A stretch of 64,000 nt of DNA from Thozetella sp. PMI_491. Its lineage: Eukaryota; Ascomycota; Sordariomycetes; Chaetosphaeriales; Chaetosphaeriaceae. The stretch is from assembly GCA_021432635.1 (NCBI GenBank), contig MU270072.1:186001-250000 (forward strand). The letters run 5' to 3'. A program made the position numbers and the translations under genes. Every line of letters begins with the position of its first letter. Positions within the stretch are counted from its first letter, which is position 1. The notes under the pieces are model-generated. The model searched no databases, was not told where the DNA came from, and saw nothing but the letters and a program-made list of their open reading frames with translations. Below, in pieces: positions 35,024-46,158 of this stretch.

Positions 35024-36819
35024 GTGACGGTCCCATGGTGGAAGCATTGTTAGCGTGGGGGGAAGCTAGGCTGAGGTGGCACAGCTGTAGGATGATTGCC
35101 TGCTGTTTAATGGGTGTGGCAGTAAATTCGGGATTCCCATTCGCCTGTTCGCTCAACCTTACTTCCATAAGGGGTCCAGCTTTGGCATCCATTCTTCTTC
35201 ACTCGAATGCACTAGTCGAAGCACATAACAGAGACATGGTAAGCGGTGACCTTTGAACACGGAGCCATAGACCAATTGGATGGACAACTGGCTCAGTGGA
35301 TCGCCGCTTGGTGGGAATCACGTAAGTCCCCGAGGATTCAGAATGTCTCCGACGCCTAAGTATGGATTCGAAATGCCTGTGTCACGTGAATATTGCGGCC
35401 CAGCAGTGTAGGTATCATTGGCCTATTGCCTTGTCCTTCTTCGCAGAGCCCGGCTACTAAAGTTCTCGACAGGATGAGGCCCATAGCCAACTCCTTTAAC
35501 GACGATGGCACCAATTCTGGGAAGAGCAGCGACGATAACGAGGAGGAAACTACCAACAGGACTAGCTTAAATACCGATTTGACTGTGTCAGTGGGCATTT
35601 TATGTGAGAAGATGTACGGCTGTGGACACAAGGGCTAGTGGCGTGTATAGGAAGCGTGTAGATATTCTCGACAGTACTTACATTTAGCAGACCGAAGTGG
35701 TATTGGCATCGCTCTCCAGAAATTCTTAACCATGTAGAGTAACGGTGAGTCGCCGCCTTCATTTGAGGCTAGCAAACAAGGAGTTGAGAGGGATAAACGC
35801 TTGCCTGACCAGCCGTTCTAGAAGCTTACTGGCAGGCAGATTTTTTTTTACGACATCTAGAGGCTCAGATGAACATTCGTACAAAACACTCTCCAGAAAG
35901 AGCGTACAGAATGCAAGATCCAGGTGGTGAGGTACAGGGGGGCAAAAGGGCCGCCGATCCGCCTAGTTTTCTCGAACTAGGTAATGAAGGCCCAACGTAA
36001 TCCAGCATGATATACTATTACATTTTAACCAGTATATTACGGCTACAGGTACTACACGACGTGTAAGAACCCTCGAAAATCATGGGAGGAGCTCAGCCTA
36101 GTATGAGTATATCGTCTTGAGATGTGTTTTATTCCACGTTAAAATGGCTTTAAGACCTGCATCCAACCCCAAAACTTCAGAGGCTTGCGTCTACATCAAA
36201 CTAAGAGATACAATGTATTGAAAAGACAGCTCGGCTGCCTCCTCGCCAGCCCCAAGCAAATTCCCTCAAGCAGAGGAGTGAGGCCACATTGAGGTCGCAC
36301 TGCGTTATCTGCTCGGCACCTCCCGGTGGATCTTCCCAGAACGGCCCGCGAAATACCGGAAATGGAGAAAAATGCGGCCCTAAGAACCTGGTTGATCTTT
36401 AGCGATGCGCTTACGTGACATCTACCCTTTATCTAAAGCTTTGCATATTCGTGAGGCCCGGGCAGGAAACCAACCCAGGACAGCATTCCCGACAAAAGCT
36501 AACCGTTTCTTTCGCATAGTCCGTGGCGCCAGGTGGGTTCGAGCTGCGAACTAAGGTTTTCGGCAAATGTAACGGCGTTCTCTGGTACTATACCATACAG
36601 TTTACCACAATCCATCCTCAATGATAACCCCGCATGATCGGCAGCAACGACCCGTCGAAGCATCGCTCAAGTATCCAGCCAAGCAGCGTTCTCACTAATG
36701 CAAAGAAGGTAGCATTACAGTGCCAAGCAAGCCTCCGATTTCGCAATTGCACCAATCGTGAGATAGCAGCCATGGCATTTATAATCTCAAGTGACATCCC
36801 CTGTATACGCTGGGGACTT

Positions 36820-36825
36820 TATATA
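36820..36825 (+). promoter_or_regulatory. TATA box of the carboxylesterase gene
   Basis: TATATA within GACTTTATATACGC, 96 bp before the ATG at 36916. Spacing leaves a leader of about 60 nt. Support is position and consensus only. Confidence 0.5.
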
Positions 36826-36915
36826 CGCAACATACGTCGATGTCCGGTTATATATACCAAAGTTATTGGACTCTTCCGCGTGAGCTGCCCGCCCATCGCT
36901 CCCCATTTACGCAAC

Positions 36916-38704
36916 ATGGCATTCAAACGTGGCATTGCCGTTGCTATCTTAGCAGCTGTCGTTGGACTCGTTGTGGGTGATCCAACGGTGACGGTTCTGA
37001 ACGGTACCTATGCGGGCTTGCACCTACCTCAATTCGGCCAGGATGTTTTTCTGGGCATTCCGTACGCGCAAGACACGGGAGGAGAGAATCGCTTCCGAAT
37101 CCCGCAAGCATTGGATGCATCTTGGGAAGGGATCCGGGATGCCAAGATCTATGGGGATGCTTGTCCGGATCCCAGCACAGATGATGCACTCTACGGCATG
37201 AGCGAGAACTGTCTTAGCATCAATATTGTGAGGCCCTCGAAAGAGCACTCGCATGCAAAGCTCCCCGTTGTCTTGTGGATCCACGGCGGCAGTTATCAAT
37301 ATGGAACGACCGGGTTGCCCGTATACAACCTCTCTTATATCGTCCAGCAGTCCGTGGCGATTGGGAAGCCGATGATCGCAGCCAGTATCAACTATCGCAA
37401 AGGGGGATGGGGCAACATGTACTCCATCGAAATACAGGCGAGCCTTGCAATCACCGTACCTAATTCGGGGGGCTTGTTTCGCTAACTTCGTGCCAGGGTT
37501 CCGGTAACACAAATCTGGCTCTGCGTGATATGCGCCATGGACTAGCCTGGATCCAAGAGAACATCGCCAGCTTTGGCGGCGATCCAGGTTCTGTAACGAT
37601 CTGGGGTGAATCGGCCGGATCATTCGCTGTGGTATGCTGGCATCGGAGTATGAAAGGGCAGGGGCACAACGTGGCTGACATGGAGAAATCTAGGGACAAC
37701 TTGTGATGTCGTATGGCGGCCGCACAGATGGGCTGTTCCACAGAAGTATCCAGGAGAGTGGCGGAGCCACAACAGCGTGGTGTAATGGCTCGGATTGGTA
37801 CCAGACGGCTTACAACAACATTGTCGACTCAGTCAACTGCACAGAGGCCATCGACACGCTTGCCTGCTTGCGGACAGTGCCCTACGAAACATTATTTCCA
37901 TACGTGGACCCAAATCTCTATGCTGGGCCCGGCTGGTACCCCACGGTCGACGGCGATATCCTGCCAGCTTTCCCAACCGAACTTCTCCGGACCGGCCGGT
38001 TTGCGCATATCCCGCATATTTATGGCACAAATTCAGACGAAGGCAGCGCAAATGCGCCCTCAGGCATCAACACAGATGAAGACCTACGAGACTTTCTCTT
38101 ATATGGGATAGGATTTCAGTTTCCCGAGTCGACCGTGTCACGCATCATGGAGCTGTACCCCAATGACCCCGCCCAAGGCGTGCCGATTAACACCGGAAAC
38201 GAAACCTTCGCCGATAATGGATTACAGTATAAGCGCATAGCTGCTATTGTGGGCGACGTGTTCTACCACGGGCCGCGCTTGGCTGAATCAAGGGCCTACG
38301 CGCAGCACTCCAACACTTACGTGTACCGGTTTAACACGCGGCCGTGGGAAAATAGTACCAATGCGACTTGGGTCGACACCACAGGCGAACTGGCCCCAGC
38401 ATACCTCGGCGTCGAGCACTTTAGCGAGGTGGCGTTCGTGTTCAACAACCCTACCACAGTTGGCCCATGGCCGGAGTACGAGGCTCTGAGCAATGATATG
38501 AGTGCGCAATGGATTCATTTCATAACTACCGGCAATCCGAATGCAGTGGGCCTGCCGCATTGGCCCAAGTATAACGATGGGGCGAATGGGCTGAATCTGG
38601 TGCTACAGACGAAAGGCCAAGGCGGGTACTACGTTGAAAACGATACGTATCGCTTGGAAGGTCGGGAATATCTGAGCTTGTGGGCAAAGAGACGTCATGT
38701 GTAG
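36916..38704 (+). CDS. Secreted type-B carboxylesterase/lipase, about 555 aa
   Basis: Exons 36916-37437, 37497-37631 and 37694-38704. Signal peptide [21 protein letters not shown]. The alpha/beta-hydrolase triad is intact: Ser213 in WGESAGSF, Glu335 in NSDEGSAN and His461 in GVEHFSEV; the oxyanion loop is [22 protein letters not shown] is another family mark. The first intron needs a GC donor (CAG|GCGAGC, 37438) to give the usual sequence [18 protein letters not shown] at 37456 also keeps the frame and would insert six residues with a 41-nt intron. The enzyme should hydrolyse esters outside the cell; the natural substrate is unknown. Several N-glycosylation sites (NGT, NLS, NST) fit secretion. 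Confidence 0.92.
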
Positions 38705-40989
38705 GCCCAAGATCTGATTCCGACTGTACGAGGCTAGACATGATCGAGCGGGTCTCCAAGGCAAAGTTAGCGTCAATTACCAGTCTCGTATCAAGAACTG
38801 CTCCTTGCACGGACCGTGGGGTCCTCGAGTCTGGTAGTAGGTAAATATGCACTTCAATTTCGTCTGAAGCACTAGGGGGTGGAGTCCGAGTAAGACAACG
38901 GCAAAGGGTCCATTTGCCTATCTAGACAAGGCTCCGAGGAGATGAGGCGAAGGGAAGGCAGCCGGCCGCCCTAGCCAAGCTGAGTTTCTTGACCCGCCCT
39001 GCAGATGCACGGCCCAGCCCCTTATTCGAGGGTGTTCGTAGTGGACGGCGCTGAAGCAGCGTGGAGCCACTGCGAGGGCGAGATCCATGGATATAGAACG
39101 GGGAAACCCTCTGCGAAGCTATTCTAGTAGTAGAAGGGAGCTCTGCCGCTCTTTGATGGCTAAAAAAGGACTATCTCGGTGAGTGCTGCAGGCGTAACAG
39201 TAATACCGAGGCTGCAGCGCATAGCTCCCCTGAAGCAACCGGGGTCGAGCGGCGGGGTTGTCAGCCCTAAGGCCAAAAAGTGGACACTATAGTATGGCAG
39301 AGCCTACGAGAGCTGCAAGAGAGACCGTAGACACTGATCCGGGTTCGATAGCGTGCCTCGGCAACCTGGGTGGTCGGAAATCAGAGAAATGCAAGAAGAC
39401 ACAGGCCCCTTGCCGGCATACATCCGAGTTGCGGCAGATGCAGCCGACTGGTCTCGTTCGATGGTACTGTACAACCATGTGGAAGAGAAGAAAGTGGAAC
39501 TGTGTCGAGCAATACATGTGCAACCCTCCCTTTCGTATAGCAAGTCGTACAAATGAAACAGTGAAATGCAGTACTTCTATATTCTTACGAGAGCCACCCA
39601 CTTTCGACGCTATTAAAACTCTCAACTCGTCGAGCCAAGACCGCCTAGTCATGCTTGTCTGCTCACTACTCCGGGAGTTCGGGCCATTTGCTGTGCTCTA
39701 GCCGAAGCCCCGGAACCTTCAGGTGGTGTTGGTTTTGCATTCAATTCCCACCACTGTGCCCTTCGGCTTTGCGCCGTTTTCGACCCTGTCTCTGTCCTAG
39801 GTAGGAGTTGATATTGGATCTTTGTTATGGCTATTCTGGTAGAGATTTTGAGGTTATGCGATTAGCACAAACGTTTGTTTCGCCAACCTTGAGCCGAGCC
39901 TCGTTGAAATATTGGCCTAGGAATCCTACCTTCCTCAGTAGTGTAACAAATAGCTTAAACGCAACTCCTACAATGTAACTGCTGATATTGCTGATTTTCC
40001 TGAAATGATACCTTTCCCCTTAATGTGGTTAAACGGGGCCAATTTTAGTGGGACTAAGGTCTTGGCTCGTAGCATTAGGTTGAATTTGGGGAAATATTGA
40101 CGATCAGTTAGGGCGAGGGAACTTTTCGAACTAGGCATACAAGTACATCTCACTCGTTCGGAGTGCCCCTGAGGCGGGTTCTTGGCATTAGGATCCTACA
40201 AAAAAGCCAGCTTAATTTTACGTAAATGCGCCTAGTTCATTTGCAGTATGTGAAGCCATTCACAAACTTACTGTTAATGCAGTGACTTCTTGCTTGATGC
40301 GGCATGGCTGCCTGTTATACCTGGATGCCAATGCGGCCGCCGTATTCGTGGGTCTGGGGCAGGCTACGGGCTTGTTGAGTTTATCTCTGTGGAAAATCAA
40401 ATATTTTGTATCGTATTGTTGCCAAGAACTCGCTTCTGCATCTGCAGGGTCTTGTCAGAAACTATGTGCCGCGCGTGGCTGAAAAAGTTCGGTCCGCGCC
40501 TACTATGTATTGATCCTCCTATGCTACTCATCTTTGCACCTAATCCAGATGTATAGACGCTTTTGCCAAGACCAATAGCTATCCGCTTGAACGAGGCGAT
40601 GAGGTCCTAGTTTAGTAGGTGCCAACCGCAATAAGTCCATCTAAGGTTAATGCACCCGGACCTATGTCAGATGCCGGCGCCTGATGGGCTACAGCTTACC
40701 CCGGAGCCGCCTAAGGATTTGCTAGGCTCAAACCCATGGGTTCTTTTTCGTCCTGGTCATTACTCGGCCACTAGCCCGGCACAGATTCCCCGGCGGGAGA
40801 GGCCCGGTTGTGACGTGGCATTGGAGCAGAGTATATAAGACAGCTCGAGGCACACGGTGTTGATGTTGTTTCGAGCTCTTCTCCAGCCCTCTCACTTCAA
40901 GGCCAACTGTTCTACCAGTCCCCAGTCTCTTCAAGACTTCCTTTCGAGTTCCTTTCGGCACAAGCTTCAAGTCACATCCAATCATCAAG
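38705..40989. other. Gene-poor stretch, 2.3 kb
   Basis: No gene recognised. The block 39,258-39,701 is open on both strands but has no signal peptide, domain or splice support. The last 200 bp form the promoter of the next gene. Confidence 0.55.
40811..40838 (+). promoter_or_regulatory. Core promoter of the HExxH protein gene: TGACGT element and TATA box
   Basis: TATATAAG at 40832-40839 lies 158 bp before the ATG at 40990, and a CRE-like TGACGTGG lies at 40811-40818. The leader between them and the start is pyrimidine-rich (CCCTCTCACTTC..., CTTTCGAGTTCC). bZIP binding to TGACGT is established for the motif in general; use here is inference. Confidence 0.5.
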
Positions 40990-42062
40990 ATGCGCTACTC
41001 CAACGTCGCCCTGCCCGTTGGCATGCTTGCCAGCAATGTGGCCGCTCTCTTGGCGCACCCTGCTCTGTGGCCGAACCTCGACTTCATTGCCCCGACTCTG
41101 GGCACGCTTCCCGCCACCAGCGTCAGCATCTCGCAGTGGGGCAGCAACGAGATGTCCAAGGGCTGCCGGGACCGCGTAGTCGCCGACGGCAAGAGCCCTA
41201 CCAACTTCAAGCAGTACAGCGTGAAGCTGGGTGACGTGAGTTTTGCATATTCTCCCTTTCTATGGGCTCTCACTAAAACGGGATGTCACAGTGCAGTCAG
41301 GAGTGGTACATCTGCCAGGAGAACGGTGCGCCTCTGAGCATCAACGACCTGGCCCAGAACTTCGCCCGCCTGCCCGTCCGCATGCGCCAGTGGGTCAACA
41401 ACGTCGTTCACTACAACAGCGGCGGTGGTGCCTACGCCTATGGTAGCGATGTTGCTTTCTTCGGTGGTTCCACCGGCACCGCTGTCATGATCCACGAGGC
41501 CACCCACACCGTCGACTTCGGCGTAAGTCCATCCTTACTATCGGACAGAAGATTAGAGAACAGAGATAGCTAACCAAATTACAGGATGGCTTCTACTCCA
41601 TGCAGTCTGGTGACCAGGAGTGGCTGGACGCCTACAACAGCGACACGGCCGTCCCGGATGACTATGCTCGCAACAACCTGGTCGAGGCAAGTGACACGTT
41701 CCCAATACACTTAAGCTCATCGCTAACCTCATCCCCAGAACTTGGCCCAGTTCCCCGGCCTCATCATCTACGACCGTTTCACCAACGGCCAGCTTCAGAC
41801 CCACCCGGAGCTCCCGGCCATTGGCCACCAGCTCCAGAAGGTCTCTGACCAGGGTGACTGGAACAGCCCCTACGGCGGTCGCATCCTCGACCCCACCTCG
41901 AGCGGCCTCACCTGCACCCGCCGCTGGGCCCTGTCTGCCCACGTCAACCCCTCGACCGGTGTTTCTGCCAAGATCGCCGCCACCGCCGCTGCCCCTACCG
42001 ACATCTACATCATGCCTGAGCCGGAGACAGCCCCTGTCAAGACTGAGTGCACGATCGAGTAA
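40990..42062 (+). CDS. Secreted HExxH protein, putative zinc metallopeptidase, about 300 aa
   Basis: Exons 40990-41235, 41292-41522, 41585-41686 and 41739-42062, all phase 0. The third intron is GC-AG (GAG|GCAAGT at 41687), since only this gives the smooth join NNLVENLAQFPGL. N-terminal signal peptide MRYSNVALPVGMLASNVAALL. The motif MIHEATHTVDFG (HEATH at 150-154) fits a zincin active site; the third ligand is not certain. Cysteines pair in CRDR, CSQEW, CQEN, CTRR and CTIE segments, fitting an extracellular protein. It resembles fungal proteins annotated as conidiation-specific (Con-13-like), but I hold that loosely. Codon use is strongly biased to C-ending codons, which suggests high expression. 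Confidence 0.8.
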
Positions 42063-42895
42063 CGAGAGACGAAAAATATTCAGGGGTAGGGTGGTACAGA
42101 TAATGTAACAGTAATGGATCTACATATACCGTAGCATTGCTGGGCTTTAACTGCCTAATTCAACGTATATATTTTGGCGGAACTAGAGGTCATTCCACTG
42201 CATCAAAGTGGTGTATATCAGGTCTGATGCATGTAAGTTTCCTTTGTCAGCGAAGCGGAGTCCTTTTTTAGCAGCAATAAGATTCTACTCTTGCTCCATG
42301 AGACTGGCACCTTGTATTTGAAGACAGCTAGGACAGAGCAGGGTAACGCATGGCTAAGTTAATAAGCGAGCTTAGCCTGTACTCTCTATGTCTGCCTTAA
42401 GACACCGGATATAGTGATACGGAATCGCTTCATCGATTCCTATTGATAGGCGATCCCAGGTAGGCGACAAGACTGAATGTACCGGCCAGGGCGCAAACAC
42501 GCTGCTGGTGCTGACTTGGCAGTGGAAGAACGATACTTCAAATGTGGATAGACTATGTGGTAAAGTCTAATTATATCCTCAAGACCGAAGCCTATAACCT
42601 ATTCAAGGAAGGGGAAAGAACATAAGGGTAAGTTAACTCCCTAGTTGCTATCCCACCAACTTTCTTACCAAGTCGGGGTGTATCACTATCAGAACCAGGC
42701 CTCTATAACGGCGTCCAGTATATATCAATCCAAAAAGTCTTGTTCGGAACGATGACGCATCTGGCATAAATTCCACGAGCTTGGCAGTTGTAATGCCAAA
42801 TATAGGGATTTGAATTTGTGTCCCTTTAAAATCGAAGACGCTTAGCACAAGACTTGATGTTGTCATTCCTTGCCACGACATTCCCGGCCTCCTAC

Positions 42896-43210
42896 TCACC
42901 GATTGACTCCATACGAGGCCGATGTAAGACTACTGTCCCCTTGTATACCCCAACAGACAACGTCGTTTAAGTAAGCGCCATGACAGACGAACGTGTATGA
43001 CCCATGTGCAATGTACCCGCCGTTACCGTCGTGATACTGCACAGTACCTTTGCCAAAGTCGTCACATATAATGGCAACTTGTGCAACGCGTATCGGTTTT
43101 TTGGTGGTGTCTTCGTATACCGACTGGCCACAACCCATGGCTTCTGGCTTGGTATATGAAGACACAAACTGCGACGTTCTTGCGAAAATATGTGCTTGGA
43201 TACGTAGGCA
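42896..43210 (-). pseudogene. Possible remnant or partial gene of a small cysteine-containing protein
   Basis: An open frame ending at the stop 42896 encodes about 80-100 residues that look protein-like: MGCGQSVYED, VAIICDDFGKGTVQYHDGNG, YTFVCHGAY, VVCWGIQGDSS, with four evenly spread cysteines (Cys in CG, CD, CH, CW pairs). Amino-acid composition and spacing resemble small secreted fungal proteins. I find no signal peptide or clear first exon upstream (43,170-43,350); the frame has no ATG before the inner Met. It is either a truncated relic or a gene whose first exon I failed to find. No family name offered. Confidence 0.35.
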
Positions 43211-43421
43211 AGCTATCTCTCAGGCATGTTATATTATTTATCTGGCTGTAGTTGGCCCCCAACTGCATGTACAGGTTCAGGGGCTAGGTGCCGCAGGTTG
43301 AAACCTTGCAGGCCAATGACATACCAACAGTGCACTTAGTACCAGATTCGAGAGAATGCAAGGATAAAATATTTAGTTACGATTGGCCAATCCATTGGGC
43401 GGGAGGGAATTTGTGCTGCAA

Positions 43422-43549
43422 GCAGCGCTAAAATCCTTCAAAGCTGAATCGCAAAGCGGCAAAGTAAACACGGGCATTCGGAGGAGCAGCGCTAAAATCC
43501 TGCAAAGCTGACTCGCAAAGCAGCAAAGTAAACACGGCCATTAGGAGCA
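43422..43549. repeat. 64-bp imperfect tandem repeat, two copies
   Basis: Copy 1 starts GCAGCGCTAAAATCCTTC at 43422, copy 2 starts GCAGCGCTAAAATCCTGC at 43486. The copies differ at a few positions, and a third truncated start (GCAGCAGTGC) follows. No coding role. It sits between the secreted-protein remnant and the ankyrin pseudogene. Confidence 0.8.
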
Positions 43550-43998
43550 GCAGTGCTCACATGCATGCATGCGAGAACCGATCAAATATCTACAACACTG
43601 CTTGAATATCTCTCGTCATATTAGTCCCTGCTCGAACGGTAATTGCGAAACAAGCATCAACTCTACGTGTAATAGTGATAGTTGATGTAATATATAGCCT
43701 CACAAGAAGTGTTGGTATCACAAGTGGGGGACGCGCAGCAATTCCAACTGAGCTGCGTACTTTGTCCCTTCAGCGACGTGGTGGTATGAAATCACCCGGC
43801 TCCGACAGGTTAACCATGTAGAACAGACGCAGCGGGTTGGTAACGCCAATAGAGCAGGCTTGTCTTGAGTTGAGCTAGAACGGCTTCTGACTTGTCTTGG
43901 AATATGCCGACAGCCGCCACCTCGATGGAATTAGGTATCCGGGCTAGCGTTTGATGCACCTCGTCACCCAGTCAGTGCACCCTGACAAAACGCGGAGA

Positions 43999-44432
43999 CT
44001 CGAGGGGCTGCTACAGCGCGGTGCCGACCTAATAGCCAGAGCGAGGAGGAAGTAGAGCGAATATCACCTATTGTCTTCGCAGCCAAGCTCAACCATCGGA
44101 GTGCTGTGTGCTATCTAAGGAACGCGGGTGCCGATGTAAGGTTGTCCTGTAGGGAAAGCTAGAGTGTCCCGCACGTGGCGTGCCTCAGCGGCCAACTCCC
44201 CATTATCCAACGACTACGCGAACTCCCACTACCAGCCACACACTAGCTAGCCCCGTGCCTTTATCCTAATCCTGGCGGAACTAAGGACTGGCTTACGGAC
44301 CTACATTTGGCGGCCTACGCCGGCCATAACGAGACTGTGCAGTACTTGCTTAAATCAAGATGCGGGCCTTGATATCAATTTCGTAACCCCCGGTGCTGGC
44401 AGCACTCCATTATATCTGGGGGTGGGCGGGGA
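43999..44432 (+). pseudogene. Decayed ankyrin-repeat gene
   Basis: Four separated stretches translate into ankyrin-like units: LEGLLQRGADLIAR (43,999-44,040), FAAKLNHRSAVCYLRNAGAD (44,076-44,135), VACLSGQLPIIQRLREL (44,175-44,225) and DLHLAAYAGHNETVQYLLKS (44,298-44,357). The last continues as AGLDINFVTPGAGSTPLYL only after a one-base shift at about 44,361. Stop codons interrupt the frame between units. Units two to four share one frame, the first is in another. This is a relic, not an expressed protein. Ankyrin proteins are expanded in many fungi and often turn over rapidly. Confidence 0.75.
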
Positions 44433-44593
44433 GGGGGGCATGACTTGCTGTATAAATGAGATTCGAAGGGCTGTTGTGACAATAAAACTGTAATTGTTTG
44501 TTGTGTGACTACTAAGAGGGAATTCTAGCCTTCGCTCTCAGAATGTCCCGTAGTTCAGATATTCGCAGGTGTCATCGAAATACATTATCCCAT

Positions 44594-46158
44594 TCAGGTC
44601 CTCCTCTGGATCCTAACCCACAGTTCTGACTGGATAGAGAGAGAGGCATCATATGTTTTTAGAGGTTCTGGCGGATTTACTATAGACATGTCGAATCTTC
44701 GAAAGAGCTGTTGAACCTTGTTAGCTGGCTGACGTTTCTTGTCCAGACCGAGGATGGCTAAACCTAACGACTCACTTCAACAAAGACTTTGTTAAGCTCG
44801 ATCAGAGCTATGGTCTTGCCCAAACACTCCCATCTGCTTGACGTGCCAAAACACAGCATTTGAACCTGCTTCATTTCCTTGAGTTTCTCTGTATCGGTTT
44901 CCTGAAGCCAGCGATCGGGCCGGAAACATTCCGCATCATCGCCGAAGACTTCTTTATTGCGAAGCACTGCAATGGCAGCCCAGCAAACATTGGTGCCCGG
45001 GGGGATTTTCTTCCCGCAAACCACTTGCTCTGTGTCGCATATCTTGGGCATCAGGCCCGTCACTGGAGGCCAGATCCTCAGCCCCTCCCTGATAACAGCT
45101 TGCAAGTACGGCAGCTGTTTCGCCTCTGCATCGGTTATGGGCGATGATTTAATTTTCCCATCACTGATAGCCATGTCAATCTCTGCCCGCAGCTTGCTGT
45201 AGGCGTCAGGGTTGGTCATCAGATAAAGAAGCGTCATGCGAATGGCCGTAGCCGTCGTGTCCGTCCCAGCTCCAATTTGGCCAAAGGTCTCTAGCCAGGC
45301 ATTATTATACTGAAGACCATGCGCTACGAACGAGCCTAGCATATCGCGGGCCGTGATGCTGTCTGGCCCATAGCGAGTGGCGGCATTTTTCTGGGCAATG
45401 GCCATCATGCGCATAACACCTTCAATCTTATCTTTGGGTAGAAGAGCTCTAGCTATCGGGTTTTGCAATAGAAGCAAGCTGCTAGGCACGATGGACATGG
45501 CTGTGATAAGCGGTACCGACTGCGTGACTGAGGCGATCTGCCCGAATGTGTCGCGGTCTTCGGCCAGGCATCCAAAAGAATTACCGACAGCGAGGCTAGA
45601 TATGACATCGAGTGTAAGGAACTGGGCCTTCTCCGCTAGGTCCATCGGTCGGAAGTCTTTGTCGGTGGACATGTACTTCTGCTCGATGAGAGCGACAAAG
45701 TCCATCATGCGTTGATCGACGATGAGATGCAAGTTGTCTACATCTTTGCCCATGTAGCCCGGGAGCAGCTTGGATCTAAGCGCGGCGTGATTTGCGTTGT
45801 CTCTTAAGGACATCACCGTCTCGACGGGTTGATCGAACCGAAACATCTCGTACCACCTCCCACGGTACCACGGCCCACGAGCCTGCCACACTCGCTGTAC
45901 CTCTACTGGATCGCTGATGACGACCCAATTCGGCGCAATGCGGTATATGGCGCCGTACCTCCGGGACAGGTCAGCCAGCTCGCGCGCAATCCGCCCGCCC
46001 AGATGCCGGTGCACGAGCCATAGCGATGTCCATGGTGCCAATCCTGGGCTCGGGATGTGTCGAAGGCGGCGTGCAGCTGCGATTCGTAAGGCAATGAAAT
46101 AGCTGCCGAGTAAGCAAACCCCGCTAAGCAATAGCGGCCATGGTATAACCAGTTCCAT
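44594..46158 (-). CDS. Cytochrome P450 monooxygenase, about 498 aa
   Basis: Exons 46158-44776 and 44707-44594. The start Met begins a membrane anchor (MELVIPWPLLLSGVCLLGSY) followed by the Pro-rich hinge RHIPSPGLAPW. I-helix GAGTDTTAT, K-helix REGLR, and the PERF-like region CFRPDRW are present. The heme loop reads FGTSSRWECLGK: Cys445 is there, but the usual Gly three residues after Phe is Ser440. The final exon adds LFRRFDMSIVNPP, the standard C-terminus; the acceptor CAG at 44708 fits better than the AAG nine bases upstream of it. ER-bound oxidation of a small molecule is expected. It is divergent to a sugar-porter gene 730 bp away, which suggests shared control. Confidence 0.92.

Larger units (their letters stand above)
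34986..36915. other. Gene-poor stretch, 1.9 kb
   Basis: No coding potential recognised on either strand apart from short shadow frames. Moderately AT-rich in 35,980-36,230. Upstream of the carboxylesterase the open frame reaches back to 36,634, but this extension has no family resemblance and is not used as the start. Confidence 0.5.
42063..44593. other. Gene-poor, decayed region, 2.5 kb
   Basis: Holds a possible remnant of a small secreted protein (42,896-43,210), a 64-bp tandem repeat (43,422-43,549) and an ankyrin-repeat pseudogene (43,999-44,432), each listed separately. The rest is AT-rich and without open frames of note, which fits a relic segment rather than active genes. Confidence 0.6.

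Noticed and set aside
39258-39701. Open frames on both strands in the 38.7-41 kb gap
   Set aside because: No signal peptide, domain or splice signals; opposite-strand frames overlap.
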